Shown: positions 23,234 through 32,879, counted from the stretch's first letter. The stretch is 64,000 nt of DNA from JAJDXO01 sp965207535 (GCA_965207535.1 CBDBMR010000017.1:496001-560000), one strand, 5' to 3'. The notes: generated from the letters alone by a model not told the origin. Translations and numbers: made by a program.

Positions 23234-25069
23234 CTATTTGCCGGTGCCGGAAAGCCGGGAAATGGCCGCCGTCCGCAGGCCGGCGAGGACCGCCTTGACC
23301 TGGGTGTGAGCGCGCGCCGCCTCGATCCAATCCGCCGCCGCCTCGCGGGCCGGCCCTTCCAGGGTTTCCAACTCCTCGACGGCGGCGGCGAAATTTCCGG
23401 CCTTCACCCGAACCTCGGCCCGCGCCACGGTGGCCTGGACCCCGGACCCCTCCAGCCGGTCCGTCCGGCGCCAGCGGATCGGGGCCGTCAGCCGGGCGAT
23501 GGTCCTGTCCACCCACCCCCCTTCCTCCCGGATCACCCCGGCCCGGACAATGCCGCCCGCGGCCCGGTCGAAGGCGGATTTGAGGCCGGCCTCGGAAGCG
23601 ACCCCCGCCGGCGCCAGTTCGGCGAGCCGCCCGGCGGCATCGGGAGCGAGAAGCGCCTCGTCGGCCACCTCCCGGAATGCGGCGAGTTCGGCGGCGAAGC
23701 TTCGCCCGTCCAGGACCGCCTCGCGGAGCTGGCCCAATGCCAGGAGCGCGGCCCGCCGGCGGGCTCCTTCGGCGTCCGGCTCCGGCACCTGGGCGGCCAG
23801 TTCCGCGATCTGCCGGGAGAGCCGGGCGACGGTGTCCGAATTTTCCGCGACGGAGCCCGTGGCGGTCTTCTCGAGCGCATCGATCCGGTCCGACAGGCGC
23901 CGCAAAACGCCCTCGGCCTCGGCCGAGGTCAGGTCGGCATTGAGGGCGCCAACCGTCCGCCGAAGGGCGCCGACGGACCCCTCCACCTGGGAGAGACGCG
24001 CGAGGGCGTCATCGAGCTGCACCTTGAGACGGTTGCGTTCGGCGGCCAGGGCCTCGAGACCGGGAACAATGTCGTCCCTCGACGCTTTTTCCAGTTCGGC
24101 GACCCGGGCGGCAAGCGCCGTCACCTGCGCCCGTGTCTCGGCGTCGGTTCCCAGTCCCGGAAAAAACACCCGGGCGTGATCGATCCAGAACGGGCTCAAC
24201 GCCCCGACCACCGCCGCGATGATGATCACCCCGGCGGCAAAGCTCATGATCTTGGACAGGCGGCTGAACGTTTCCGGGGGCCGGTTGGCGGCCATCGGCG
24301 CGCCGCCCGGCGCCGCATCGCTCTCCGTCACCGGCGGCGGCGCCTCCGCGGGCGGCGGGGTATCGGCGGAGCCGATGAGGCTTAGCAGACTCTCCTGGTT
24401 GGGCCGGGGCGCGACCCGCACGTCCCGCCAGGTCAGTTCGGATGCCGCCTCGCCCACCGCCGCGCTGAGACACAACGCATCCAGCTCGCGGGCGGCCCGG
24501 ACCAGCCTGGCCTTGCGCATCAGCTCGATACAGGTCTCCGCCGACCGGGGAGAATAAAAAACCACCGCGTCGATGTCGCCGTCCTTGAGGGCGGCAACCG
24601 TCGCCGCCGTCAGCCCCTTGGCCGGAACCGCCCGGTACAGCACCGCCCGGCGATAGTTGTAGCCGGCGGATTCGAGCGTTCCGCCCAGATCGCCGGCGAC
24701 CTCGGATCCGGCGACATGAAGCAAAACCCCGGCATCACGGGGCATCCGGTCCTTGACCAGCTCGGCCAATTGGTCGACCCCGCCGTCCGCCGAATGCACC
24801 TGCTCGAACCCCGCCTCCCCGGCCGCCGACGCCGTCGCGTCGCCGACGGCGTAGACCGGCAGTTCCCTGGAGATATCCCGGCGGGACAATGCCCGGGCCC
24901 CATTGGCGCTGGTCAGCAGCAGGGCGTGAACGCCGGACAAATCCAGCGCCGCCGTATCCATGAACTCGACGTGGAACAGCGGCTCCAGCACGGCCTCGCA
25001 GCCCAGCGCCGTCAATGCCTCGGCGAGCCCGGCGGCGTCTTCCTTGGGACGTGTGACGAGCACCCGCAT
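23234..25069 (-). CDS. hemD: Fusion of uroporphyrinogen-III synthase (HemD) and mitofilin/Mic60
   Basis: This 611-residue protein joins two known modules. Residues 1-235 are a HemD domain (VLVTRPKEDAAGLAEAL, LLLTSANGARAL, VFYSPRSAETC), which closes hydroxymethylbilane to uroporphyrinogen III. After a Pro-rich linker (237-263) comes one membrane helix (276-296), a long coiled coil (about 310-420) and a mitofilin domain (about 430-611), as in alphaproteobacterial Mic60, which bends intracytoplasmic membranes. The two are usually separate adjacent genes; no stop or start lies between them here. It is preceded by hemC with a 2-bp gap. Fusion by frameshift error is unlikely because the linker is smooth and in frame. 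Confidence 0.9.
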   Translation of the reverse strand: MRVLVTRPKEDAAGLAEALTALGCEAVLEPLFHVEFMDTAALDLSGVHALLLTSANGARALSRRDISRELPVYAVGDATASAAGEAGFEQVHSADGGVDQLAELVKDRMPRDAGVLLHVAGSEVAGDLGGTLESAGYNYRRAVLYRAVPAKGLTAATVAALKDGDIDAVVFYSPRSAETCIELMRKARLVRAARELDALCLSAAVGEAASELTWRDVRVAPRPNQESLLSLIGSADTPPPAEAPPPVTESDAAPGGAPMAANRPPETFSRLSKIMSFAAGVIIIAAVVGALSPFWIDHARVFFPGLGTDAETRAQVTALAARVAELEKASRDDIVPGLEALAAERNRLKVQLDDALARLSQVEGSVGALRRTVGALNADLTSAEAEGVLRRLSDRIDALEKTATGSVAENSDTVARLSRQIAELAAQVPEPDAEGARRRAALLALGQLREAVLDGRSFAAELAAFREVADEALLAPDAAGRLAELAPAGVASEAGLKSAFDRAAGGIVRAGVIREEGGWVDRTIARLTAPIRWRRTDRLEGSGVQATVARAEVRVKAGNFAAAVEELETLEGPAREAAADWIEAARAHTQVKAVLAGLRTAAISRLSGTGK

Positions 25070-25071
25070 GG

Positions 25072-26067
25072 CTAGGACCGTTCGCGCTCCATTTCAGGGT
25101 GAACCGCCGCGGCCTGTTCCCGGGAATCGGTGATGGCCTTCACCAGCTCCGGGCCGGCGCCGGCAAGCAGCGTCCGGGCGAGGCCGGCCCCGATCCGCTC
25201 GGCCTCGGCCGCGGGGCCGGAGGCCTCGTCGGCGATCATTTCGGATCCGTCCGGGCAGGCAATCATGCCCTTCAGGGTCAATTCGCCCGACGGACCGATG
25301 ACCGCATGTCCGGCGATGGGGGTCCGGCAGGACCCGTTGAGCGCCGCCAGCATCGCCCGTTCCGCCGTGACGCACGCCGTTACCTCGGCCTCGGCCAAGG
25401 TCTCCAGCAGCGTGTTGGCCTGCAGGTCGCCCGTCCTGCAGGTTGCGCATAAAGCTCCCTGTCCCACGGCCGGCAGCATATCATGAACCGGAACGGCTTG
25501 GGTGATGGCGGCCTCCTTCCCCAGGCGCCGGAGCCCGGCGACCGCCAGGAACGTCGCATCGACCTCGCCGGCATCCAGCTTCCTCAGCCGCGTATCCACA
25601 TTGCCCCGCAGCGGGACAACGCTGAGGTCCGGGCGGGCCCGGCGCACCTGGGCCGCGCGGCGGAGCGACGCGGTACCCACCCGGGCGCCGGCGGGCAGCC
25701 CGGCCATGTCCTTCGACTTGTTGCTGATGAAGGCATCCCGGGGATCCTCCCGGGGCATGACGGCGTGCGCGGCGATGCCTTCGGGCAGCAGGCTCGGCAT
25801 GTCCTTCATCGAATGAATGGCGATATCGATCCGGCCGTCGAGCATGGCCTCGTCGAGTTCCTTGGTGAACAGGCCCTTGCCGCCGAGGTTGGAGAGCAAT
25901 TCATGCCGGACCCGGTCGCCGGTCGTCGAGACGGCAACGGTCTCGACGGCGCGGGGTTCTCCCAGGCGGGGGTGGAGTTCGGTCAGGCGGGCGATGACGT
26001 GTCCCGTCTGAGCCAGCGCCAGCGGGCTTCCCCGGGTCCCGATGCGGAGGGCGGAATGTGCCGACAT
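25072..26067 (-). CDS. hemC: Porphobilinogen deaminase (hydroxymethylbilane synthase)
   Basis: The 331-residue enzyme polymerises four porphobilinogens into hydroxymethylbilane. The N-terminal RIGTRGSPLALAQT, HSMKDMP with the catalytic Asp, TASLRRAAQ and NVDTRLRKL are all present. The dipyrromethane-cofactor cysteine is C247 (NGSCRTPI). The start is ATG 26067; the frame is open upstream but without family sequence. It heads the minus-strand operon hemC - hemD-mic60 - hemY, divergent from tsaD, the usual alphaproteobacterial arrangement. Confidence 0.96.
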   Translation of the reverse strand: MSAHSALRIGTRGSPLALAQTGHVIARLTELHPRLGEPRAVETVAVSTTGDRVRHELLSNLGGKGLFTKELDEAMLDGRIDIAIHSMKDMPSLLPEGIAAHAVMPREDPRDAFISNKSKDMAGLPAGARVGTASLRRAAQVRRARPDLSVVPLRGNVDTRLRKLDAGEVDATFLAVAGLRRLGKEAAITQAVPVHDMLPAVGQGALCATCRTGDLQANTLLETLAEAEVTACVTAERAMLAALNGSCRTPIAGHAVIGPSGELTLKGMIACPDGSEMIADEASGPAAEAERIGAGLARTLLAGAGPELVKAITDSREQAAAVHPEMERERS

Positions 26068-26149
26068 GTTCTCGGTTTTACTGGATTTCGGGTGCAGAAG
26101 GCCATAAAGGGTTAATGGCGTCAAGAAAACGGTAAACCGCACGGCTGCA

Positions 26150-27220
26150 ATGATAATTCTGGGCATCGAAACCAGCTGCGACGAGACTTCGGCGGCGGTC
26201 GTCGACGATTCGGCGGGCCGGGCTTCGGCGCGAATCCGAAGCAATGTCGTCAAGTCGCAGATCGACGAGCATCGTCCATTCGGCGGCATCGTCCCCGAGG
26301 TCGCGGCGCGGGCCCACCTGCAGCACCTGGATGGGCTGATCGGGCGGGCCATGGCGGAGGCCGGCGCCGATTGGAACGATCTCGACGGCGTTGCGGCGAC
26401 CGGCGGGCCCGGATTGATCGGCGGCGTCATCGTCGGCGTCATGTCGGGCAAGGCCATCGCCGCGGTGCACGGCCTGCCGTTCCTGGCGGTGAACCATCTG
26501 GAGGGGCACGCGCTGACCGCGCGGCTCACCCATGACCTGGAATTTCCCTACCTCCTGCTCCTGGTGTCGGGCGGCCATTGCCAGTTGCTGGCGGTCGAAG
26601 GCGTCGGCGCCTACCGGCGCCTCGGCACCACCATCGACGACGCCATCGGCGAGGCATTCGACAAGACCGCCAAGATGCTGGGGCTCGGGTATCCCGGCGG
26701 CCCCCGGGTCGAGGCGAGGGCGCGGAACGGCGATCCAAACCGGTTCAGGCTGCCCCGGCCGATGAAGGGCCGCGACGGATGCCATTTCTCCTTCTCCGGC
26801 CTGAAGACGGCGGTCCGTCACGCCATCGACGGTCTCGGCCGGGAGCCCGCCGAAACCGACATCGACGATTTGTGCGCTGGGTTCCAGACGGCGGCGGGCG
26901 AAGCCATCGTCGATCGGAGCCGGAACGCCATGGACATGTTCCTGGGCCTTCACCCCGGCGCGAACGATCTGGTGGCCGCGGGCGGCGTCGCGGCCAACGG
27001 CGCCCTTCGCATGATGCTGGAAGATTTGTGCGATGAAGAAGGCTTCCGGCTGACCGCGCCGGAGCCCGCGCTCTGCACCGACAACGGCGCGATGATCGCC
27101 TGGGCCGGGCTGGAGCGTCTGCGGGCGGGTCACGCCGATGCGCTCGACTTCGCGCCCAGGCCGCGCTGGCCGCTTGACCCGGACGCGCCGGCCGTGGCCT
27201 ATGCCGGGGTCAAGGCCTAA
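26150..27220 (+). CDS. tsaD: tRNA N6-adenosine threonylcarbamoyltransferase TsaD
   Basis: The 356-residue ASKHA-fold protein makes t6A at position 37 of ANN-decoding tRNAs with TsaB and TsaE. ILGIETSCDETSAAVV is the N-terminal signature. H116 and H120 (VNHLEGH) are metal ligands, and SGGHCQL, LGLGYPGGP and AAGGVAANGALR complete the family pattern. It is divergent from hemC and followed by gpsA at 31 bp. Confidence 0.96.
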   Translation: MIILGIETSCDETSAAVVDDSAGRASARIRSNVVKSQIDEHRPFGGIVPEVAARAHLQHLDGLIGRAMAEAGADWNDLDGVAATGGPGLIGGVIVGVMSGKAIAAVHGLPFLAVNHLEGHALTARLTHDLEFPYLLLLVSGGHCQLLAVEGVGAYRRLGTTIDDAIGEAFDKTAKMLGLGYPGGPRVEARARNGDPNRFRLPRPMKGRDGCHFSFSGLKTAVRHAIDGLGREPAETDIDDLCAGFQTAAGEAIVDRSRNAMDMFLGLHPGANDLVAAGGVAANGALRMMLEDLCDEEGFRLTAPEPALCTDNGAMIAWAGLERLRAGHADALDFAPRPRWPLDPDAPAVAYAGVKA

Positions 27221-27251
27221 AAGCGGCGGACACTGACATGCGGGGACAGCC

Positions 27252-28244
27252 ATGACCAAGATCGGCGTATTGGGCGGCGGCGCCTGGGGAACGGCGCTGG
27301 CCGCGGCGGCGCGCCGGGCCGGCAGCGAGGTGCTGATCCAGGCCCGCGAGCCGGAAGTGGCCGAGGCGATCAACACCGGCCACGTCAATTCGCTCTTTCT
27401 CCCCGGCGCGGAACTCGATCCCGGAATCCGCGCCACCACGTCGGTCACCGAGGCCGTCGATGCGGATGTCGTCCTGGCGGTCACCCCGGCCCAGCACCTT
27501 CGAGGGACTCTGGAGGGCCTCGCCGGTCAATGGCCCAAGGACGTGCCCGCGGTCATCTGCTCCAAGGGAATCGAGCAGGAAACCTGCCGGCTGATGAGCG
27601 AAATCGCCGCGGAGGCCCTGCCGGAAGCCCCCGTCGCCGTCCTGTCGGGCCCCACCTTCGCCATCGAAGTGGCCCTCGACCGGCCGACGGCGGTGACCGT
27701 CGCCTCGCAAAGCGCCGGGGTGAACGACCGCGTCATCCCGGCCCTGTCGTCGTCCCGGTTCCGCATTTACGGCTCCGACGACGTCGTCGGCGCCCAGATC
27801 GGCGGGGCGGTGAAGAACGTGCTCGCCATCGCCTGCGGCATCGTCGAAGGGCGGAAGCTGGGCGACAACGCGCGCGCCGCGCTGATCACCCGGGGCCTTG
27901 CCGAGATCGTCCGTCTGGGCGCCGCCAAGGGCGCCCGGCCGGAGACCCTTTCGGGCCTGTCGGGTCTCGGCGATTTGACTCTCACCTGCAACGCCATGCA
28001 GTCGCGCAATTTTTCATTGGGCGTCGCCCTCGGCGAGGGCCAAAGCCTGGACGAGATCGTCGGCAGCCGGAACTCCGTTGCCGAAGGGGTGTTCACCGCC
28101 TCTTCGGTCACCGAACTCGCGCGCCGTCTCGGCGTCGAGGTGCCGATTTGCACGGCCGTGGACGGCGTGATAAATCACTTCGCCGCCATCGATGCGACCA
28201 TCGACGGCCTGCTGTCCCGCCCATTGAAGGATGAAACCGACTAA
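27252..28244 (+). CDS. gpsA: NAD(P)-dependent glycerol-3-phosphate dehydrogenase
   Basis: The 330-residue enzyme supplies sn-glycerol-3-phosphate for phospholipids. It shows the nucleotide-binding GVLGGGAWGTALA at the N-terminus, the catalytic-lysine region GGAVKNVLAIACGI and GLSGLGDLTLTC. It is part of the tsaD-gpsA-yciI run, with spacings of 31 and 23 bp, so one transcript is likely. Confidence 0.96.
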   Translation: MTKIGVLGGGAWGTALAAAARRAGSEVLIQAREPEVAEAINTGHVNSLFLPGAELDPGIRATTSVTEAVDADVVLAVTPAQHLRGTLEGLAGQWPKDVPAVICSKGIEQETCRLMSEIAAEALPEAPVAVLSGPTFAIEVALDRPTAVTVASQSAGVNDRVIPALSSSRFRIYGSDDVVGAQIGGAVKNVLAIACGIVEGRKLGDNARAALITRGLAEIVRLGAAKGARPETLSGLSGLGDLTLTCNAMQSRNFSLGVALGEGQSLDEIVGSRNSVAEGVFTASSVTELARRLGVEVPICTAVDGVINHFAAIDATIDGLLSRPLKDETD

Positions 28245-28267
28245 CGCCATCGCCGGGGAGCGTTCAC

Positions 28268-28552
28268 ATGTATTTTCACATTCACTGCGTCGATAAACCG
28301 GATTCCAGCGGCCTCCGCGCCGCCACCCGGGACGAACACCTCGCCTACCTCAAGGGCTCGGGCGTCAAGGTGGCTTTCGCCGGCCCGACCACCGACGAGG
28401 CGGACGAGGCCGTGACCGGCAGCGTGCTGGTCATCCAGGCCGAGGACCGCGCGTCCGCCGAGGCCTGGGCGGCCGGCGATCCCTACGCCAAGGCCGGACT
28501 GTTTTCCTCGACCACCGTCACGCCGGTCCGCAACGTCATCCCCGGGGACTGA
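28268..28552 (+). CDS. YciI-family protein (first of tandem pair)
   Basis: The 94-residue ferredoxin-like alpha/beta protein has the YciI pattern: conserved His in RDEHLAYLK, the segment AGPTTDEADEAVTGSVLVIQAED, and DPYAKAGLF. Function in bacteria is unsettled, although some relatives are small lyases or dehydratases. It is followed 16 bp later by a paralogue, and preceded by gpsA at 23 bp. YciI next to tsaD-gpsA is common in alphaproteobacteria. Confidence 0.9.
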   Translation: MYFHIHCVDKPDSSGLRAATRDEHLAYLKGSGVKVAFAGPTTDEADEAVTGSVLVIQAEDRASAEAWAAGDPYAKAGLFSSTTVTPVRNVIPGD

Positions 28553-28568
28553 CCGCCGGGGGCCGGGG

Positions 28569-28874
28569 ATGCTGTTCTTCATCTACAGGGTGGACAAGCC
28601 CGGCGCCCGGGACCTCCGCGAATCGACGCGGCCGGCGCACCTGGAATACGCCCGCGGTTTGGGCGGCCGGCTTCGTCTCGCCGGACCGACCCTGGATGAA
28701 GATTGCGGGCACATGACCGCCAGCGTGTTCATTCTCGAAGCCGCCGACCGCGCCGAGGCCGAGGCGCTGACCGCCGAGGACCCCTACGAGAAGGCCGGGC
28801 TGTTCGAAACCAAGATCGTGCGGCCGTTCATGGAGGTCCCGCCCTGGGACCTGAAACCCGCCCTCGGGCGATAG
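28569..28874 (+). CDS. YciI-family protein (second of tandem pair)
   Basis: This 101-residue paralogue of the previous gene shares RVDKPGARDLRESTRPAHLEY, AGPTLDEDCGHMTASVFILEA and DPYEKAGLF. It keeps the family His (AHLEY). The two copies have diverged widely, so the duplication is old. They may form a heterodimer. Ribosome site gggg before ATG 28569. Confidence 0.88.
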   Translation: MLFFIYRVDKPGARDLRESTRPAHLEYARGLGGRLRLAGPTLDEDCGHMTASVFILEAADRAEAEALTAEDPYEKAGLFETKIVRPFMEVPPWDLKPALGR

Positions 28875-28957
28875 AGCGAGATGACTCATTTGTGAATCGA
28901 AAAGGGATTCCCTTGGTTGGATTGAGGTGATTCCTTGTCGTGGCGTCAACACGAAAT

Positions 28958-29108
28958 CCCCCTCACCCAGCTCCGGCTATGGCTCGCGGGCTCGCCAAGC
29001 CTTCACATCCCTCTCCCCCTCGAAGGGGGAGAGGGTTAGGGTGAGGGGGTTGCGAAAACGGCTTCCAAGATGCCGGATGCGCTTCCCAATAGAATCATCA
29101 CGCTCTAG
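28958..29108. repeat. Family-A block followed by family-D 60-bp element
   Basis: 28958-29046 is a family-A block (ccctcacccagctccggctatgg, gctcgccaagcc, gaagggggagagggt). 29047-29108 is family D: gttgcgaaaacggcttccaa, gatgc, cgcttcccaatag, atcatcacgctctag. Family D recurs inverted at 30401-30460 and direct at 43089-43149. Confidence 0.75.
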
Positions 29109-29128
29109 ACAAGTATAGGAGTTTCGCC

Positions 29129-29542
29129 ATGGCTTATTGGCTCGTCAAATCCGAACCCGGCGCCTGGTCGTGGGACGACCACGTCAAGGCGGGCGTCGCC
29201 GAATGGGACGGCGTCCGCAACCATCAGGCCAACAACAACATGAAGGAGATGAAGATAGGCGACAGGGCCTTCTTCTATCACTCCGTGGACGAAAAGCGGA
29301 TCGTCGGCGTTCTCGAGGTGGCGAAAGAGCATTACCCCGACCATACGGATGAATCGGGCAGGTTCGGCATGGTCGATTTCAAGGCCCTCATGCCCGTGGA
29401 GACCCCGGTCACCCTGGCCGAGATCAAGGCCGACGAGCGGCTTCAGGACCTGCTTCTGGTGCGTCAATCCCGGCTCTCGGTCGTCCCCGTCTCCAAGGAG
29501 CACTGGAAGATCATCTGCGGCATGGCGGGCGTCAAGGCCTGA
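29129..29542 (+). CDS. EVE-domain protein
   Basis: The 137-residue single-domain protein belongs to the PUA-like EVE family: YWLVKSEP at the N-terminus, WSWDD, EWDGVRNHQANNNMKEMKIGD and FFYHS. EVE domains bind modified bases in DNA or RNA; the stand-alone form next to tsaD/yciI is widespread but its ligand is not established. Ribosome site tagga upstream of ATG 29129. Confidence 0.93.
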   Translation: MAYWLVKSEPGAWSWDDHVKAGVAEWDGVRNHQANNNMKEMKIGDRAFFYHSVDEKRIVGVLEVAKEHYPDHTDESGRFGMVDFKALMPVETPVTLAEIKADERLQDLLLVRQSRLSVVPVSKEHWKIICGMAGVKA

Positions 29543-29559
29543 GGGGCCGCGCCGGTTTC

Positions 29560-30078
29560 ATGTTCAAAGGCATCCGCAACGCCCTCAAGGACACCATGAC
29601 GAACCACGCGCTGTCGTCGAGCCGCAAGGAGGTCCAGCGGTTCGTCGACGGGCTTGTCTCCATGGGCGATGAGGACCTCGGCATCATCGTCGCCGTCGCC
29701 ACGGTTGTCCGGGTCAACATGGAGGAGGAGGGATTCCTGCCGAAGAAACTGTTCTCCTCCAAACGGATGCCCAGCGCCTATGAACTCGGCCAGCATCAGA
29801 TGGCGCTCAACAAGCTTGCCAAGGACTTCAACAGGCTCAAGCAGCCCACCGACGCGGTGGCCGTGATTGCGCTGTCCTACAGCCTTCGCTGCCTCAACGT
29901 CGCCGAACTGCGCGACCTCGGGCGGGCGATTTGGGGCGAACTGGAGCGCGGCTTTCCCCATGTGGAGGACAAGCTGAAGGACGGCGAGAAACTCAAGGGC
30001 GAAAAATTTCCGGCGCGGGTCTGGGATGAATGGCGCCAGATACCCGCCGGCCTCGAACCCGCGGAAACCGGGACATGA
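29560..30078 (+). CDS. Conserved hypothetical protein, small helical
   Basis: This 172-residue protein is predicted to be mostly helical, soluble and without signal peptide or membrane segment. I recognise no family. Its C-terminal half has KQPTDAVAVIALSYSLRCLNVAELRDLGRAIWGELERGF, too general to assign. It starts 17 bp after the EVE gene and overlaps the Rieske gene by ATGA, so it is certainly part of this operon. Codon use matches the neighbours. Confidence 0.8.
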   Translation: MFKGIRNALKDTMTNHALSSSRKEVQRFVDGLVSMGDEDLGIIVAVATVVRVNMEEEGFLPKKLFSSKRMPSAYELGQHQMALNKLAKDFNRLKQPTDAVAVIALSYSLRCLNVAELRDLGRAIWGELERGFPHVEDKLKDGEKLKGEKFPARVWDEWRQIPAGLEPAETGT

Positions 30079-30401
30079 CCCGGCTTTGCGCCCTCGACGA
30101 TATCGAGGACACCGAAAGCGCCGGCATGACCGCCGAGATCGACGGCGCCGAACGGCCGCTGCTCCTGGTCCGCCGCGGCGAACAGGTGTGGGTCTATGTC
30201 AATTCGTGCCCGCATATCGGCCTGCCGCTGGACTTCAAGCCGGGCTGGTTCCTGTCCCTCGACAGGAAATTCATCCACTGCGCCAATCACGGCGCCCTGT
30301 TCCGGATCGAGGACGGCGTGTGCGTCGCCGGTCCCTGTGTCCGCCAATGGCTGACCGCGGTCCCCGTCGAGGTCAGGGACGGCGGGGTGTTTCTTGCTTA
30401 G
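30075..30401 (+). CDS. Rieske-type [2Fe-2S] ferredoxin-like protein
   Basis: The 108-residue protein consists of one Rieske domain with ligands C45-P-H47 (NSCPHIGLPL) and C69-AN-H72 (CANHGALF). Small stand-alone Rieske proteins carry electrons to oxygenases or, unlike bc1 Rieske proteins, serve unknown reactions. There is no membrane anchor. ATG 30075 overlaps the upstream stop (ATGA), which indicates translational coupling with the hypothetical gene. Confidence 0.9.
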   Translation: MTRLCALDDIEDTESAGMTAEIDGAERPLLLVRRGEQVWVYVNSCPHIGLPLDFKPGWFLSLDRKFIHCANHGALFRIEDGVCVAGPCVRQWLTAVPVEVRDGGVFLA

Positions 30402-31029
30402 AGCGTGTTGATTCCATTGGGAAGCGCATCCGGCGTTTTGGAAGCCGTTTTCGCAACCCCCTTACCCTTTTTTGTGACCCCCTCACCCTGACCCTCTCCC
30501 CCAAGGGGGAGAGGGGACGCACGATAAACCCTCGCCCCCTTGGGGGAGAGGGATGCGGAGGGTTGCCGGGCGGAGCCCGGCTTAGCCGTAGCTGGGTGAG
30601 GGGGTGGAATTTCGTGGATGGCCGGCCTTCAGTCGGCCGAAGCCGACTTTCGGACGGCGTAGGCCGGGTCCGGGCCCGGCCATGACGCGTGATGCTGAAT
30701 TAAAGAAGGTCGTCATCACCGGGCTTGACCCGGTGATCCACGTGGATGCCCGTGTCAAGCACGGGCATGACGGCTGGAGTGTGCCCCAAACGCGTCATGC
30801 CCCGCTTTATGCGGGGCATCCAGGATATTCACCACAGAGAACACCGAGGACACAGAGTATCTACACTCGAATCTGCTCCGTGATCTCTGTGTGCTCTGTG
30901 GTAATTTCGCTCCCCCCCTCCCTGACCCTCCCCCTCGAAGGGGGGAGGGTATGGGTGGGGAGAGGGAACGCACTTAAAATTCCCCTCCCCCTTGAAGGGG
31001 GAGGGTTAGGGTGGGGGTGAGCCGCCCCC
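30402..31029. repeat. 630-bp array of dispersed repeats (families D, A, C, B, A)
   Basis: In order: family D inverted (30401-30460), family A (30458-30606), family C (30607-30830, with cggccttcagtcggccgaag and two nested gtcatgcccg/gggcat pairs), family B (30828-30905: ccacagagaacaccgaggacacagag ... ctctgtgtgctctgtgg, shown split), and family A again (30905-31020). There is no gene. Every family seen elsewhere in the window except E is represented, which makes this a good reference array. Confidence 0.8.
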
Positions 31030-32879
31030 CTACCAGCGGATGGCGCCGGTGAGCATCCCGCCGTGGGCGGGCGGCTCGTTGCCGTTGGCCGCCTCGCGGC
31101 GCGTCGCGTCCACGTTGACCTCGAACCCGGCATAGCCCCGCACCGCCGGGGTCAGCCGCCAGCCGACGCGGACCTCTCGCCCGCCGCCGTCCGAGGTTCC
31201 GAACCCCAGGTTCGGCGTGCCCGTGAAGCGGCCGCCGAAGTGCCCGAAGCCGTAGCCGACACGGAGGTCGAGGGCGCCCGTCTCCGGCGCCCCCGCCCCC
31301 GGCGCGCCCTTTGGCAGCTCCTCCCGCCACAGGGCGCTTGTTCCGCCAAGCGGCTCGCCCGTGCCGGCACCCCAGCGGGGCGAAAGCGACAGGGACAGGC
31401 CACGCCCGTGCGCCCCCGGGCCCAGCCGCGCGGTCACACTTACGCCGCTCTCCTCCGCGCCCTCTTCCGAGTGCGCCGCCAGCCGGCGCGCCCGCGCCGC
31501 CAGGCGGACCTCCGCAAGCCGGGGAAGCTCATGGCGCAGCCCCACCGATCCCATCCGCATCGAGAGGCCGCTCGTTTCGGGCTCGTTCCCGTCCAGACGA
31601 TGGCGCGCCTCGCCCCGTCCCGCGCCCAGCACGCCGGACAGCTCCAGGCCGTCCGACAGGGTCCAGCGCCCGTACGGGTGGAGCGCGGTCAGCGTCGTCT
31701 CCGAACGGCCCCCCGCACCGGCACGCCCCCGTCTTCGAAGCCGTACTCCGCCTCGCCCGTCCCGCGGCTCACCGCGAGGCCCGCCACCCACGGCCCGGCC
31801 CGCGCGTCGATGCCCAGCCAGCCCGTCCGCAGCTCGCCCTCGTAGCGGGTCCCCGGCTCCGGACGGCCCGCGAAGCTCCCGAAATCCCCCCGGCCCCATA
31901 CCGACCACAGCGGCGGCGAAGGCGCCCCGGACCCCTCCGGCGCGCCCAGGGTCAGCGAAAAGGCGCTCCCGTGAAATAATTCCCCGGCCTCCATGCTCCG
32001 GCTCCGTGCGGCGGACGCGCAGCCCCCGCGATCCGCGGCAAGGCCGGCCCGGCCGCCGGACATGCCCGCCGGACACGTCCGCTCCCCGCCCGCGAGGTAT
32101 GCCGCGGGGAGCGCGGCAAGCAGCACCGGCTCGCCCGCCAGCGTCAGCGAGCCCGACGGAACCGGGGCCGCAAATCGTGTGCCGATGTTGTCGAGTGCGC
32201 TGGTCATCGTCCGGCGGCCCATCTCCGCCAGCGTGCGCCTCGCCGTCCGGCGCGGCTGCGCCGAGTTCCCGGACGGGCCGCCGCTCGCCTGTATGCCCCT
32301 GCCCGGCGGCGGATACGGCCCGCCGTCCGGCGGGGGCGGGGCGTAGGTCACCCGCCAGACTTCGATCAATGGCGCGACGTTGCCCTCGAGGTCCTGGATG
32401 CAGGGGTTCCCCGAGGAGCAGCCGGTCGAGTTGTAATCCAGTTCCATCCCGTCGTTTTCATCCACCGCCGAGCTCAGGGTAAGGACGACCGCTTTGCCGT
32501 CCACCCTGGTACCGGTGGGGCGCAACGAAGGTTTGACACTGCTCGTAAACCGGACAATGAACCTTCCCGTCCCCGGCACCGAATTCGGGTCCAGGCGATT
32601 GTTGAAGGTCATCGTCAGCGTCGCCCCCTGCACCGTCGCGGCGAGCAGCCGGAGCTTCCCGGTGTCCGAGCCCGGGAGGCCCGGCGGCGTTCCGCCGCCG
32701 CCGCCCCCGCCGACGCAGGCGCCGAGGGCCAGGATGGCGGCGAGCGCGCATGGAACCGCCCGCCATCCGCGGGAAAGCCGGAAACGGGAACGAGGCGGGG
32801 GAGGACGGCGCTCGGACGGGCCGGGGCTCGACCTGTGCGATGCGGAAAGTGCGGAGTGCGGGGAGGACGGGGCAGTCAC
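31030..32879 (-). pseudogene. SwmB-domain autotransporter with C-terminal beta-barrel, frameshifted at a C6 tract
   Basis: The first frame (from GTG 32879) gives a lipoprotein-like signal ending LALGAC, a Gly7 linker, and a SwmB-type Ig-like repeat (about residues 75-180: NRLDPNSVPGTGRFIV, VVLTLSSAVDENDGMELDYN). A Pro/Gly-rich stretch follows, then the start of an autotransporter barrel. The barrel continues in another frame (SETTLTALHPYGRW ... RVGYGFGHFGGRFTG) and ends AIRW, with the terminal aromatic residue expected for outer-membrane insertion. The break falls at six Cs, 31709-31714 (plus strand); one more C would restore about 617 residues. Sequencing error, real mutation and slippage are all possible. 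The start is uncertain. Confidence 0.75.

Noticed and set aside
30402..31029. Insertion sequence or transposon remnant
   Set aside because: No transposase-like frame or terminal inverted repeats with target duplication could be seen; only short dispersed repeats.
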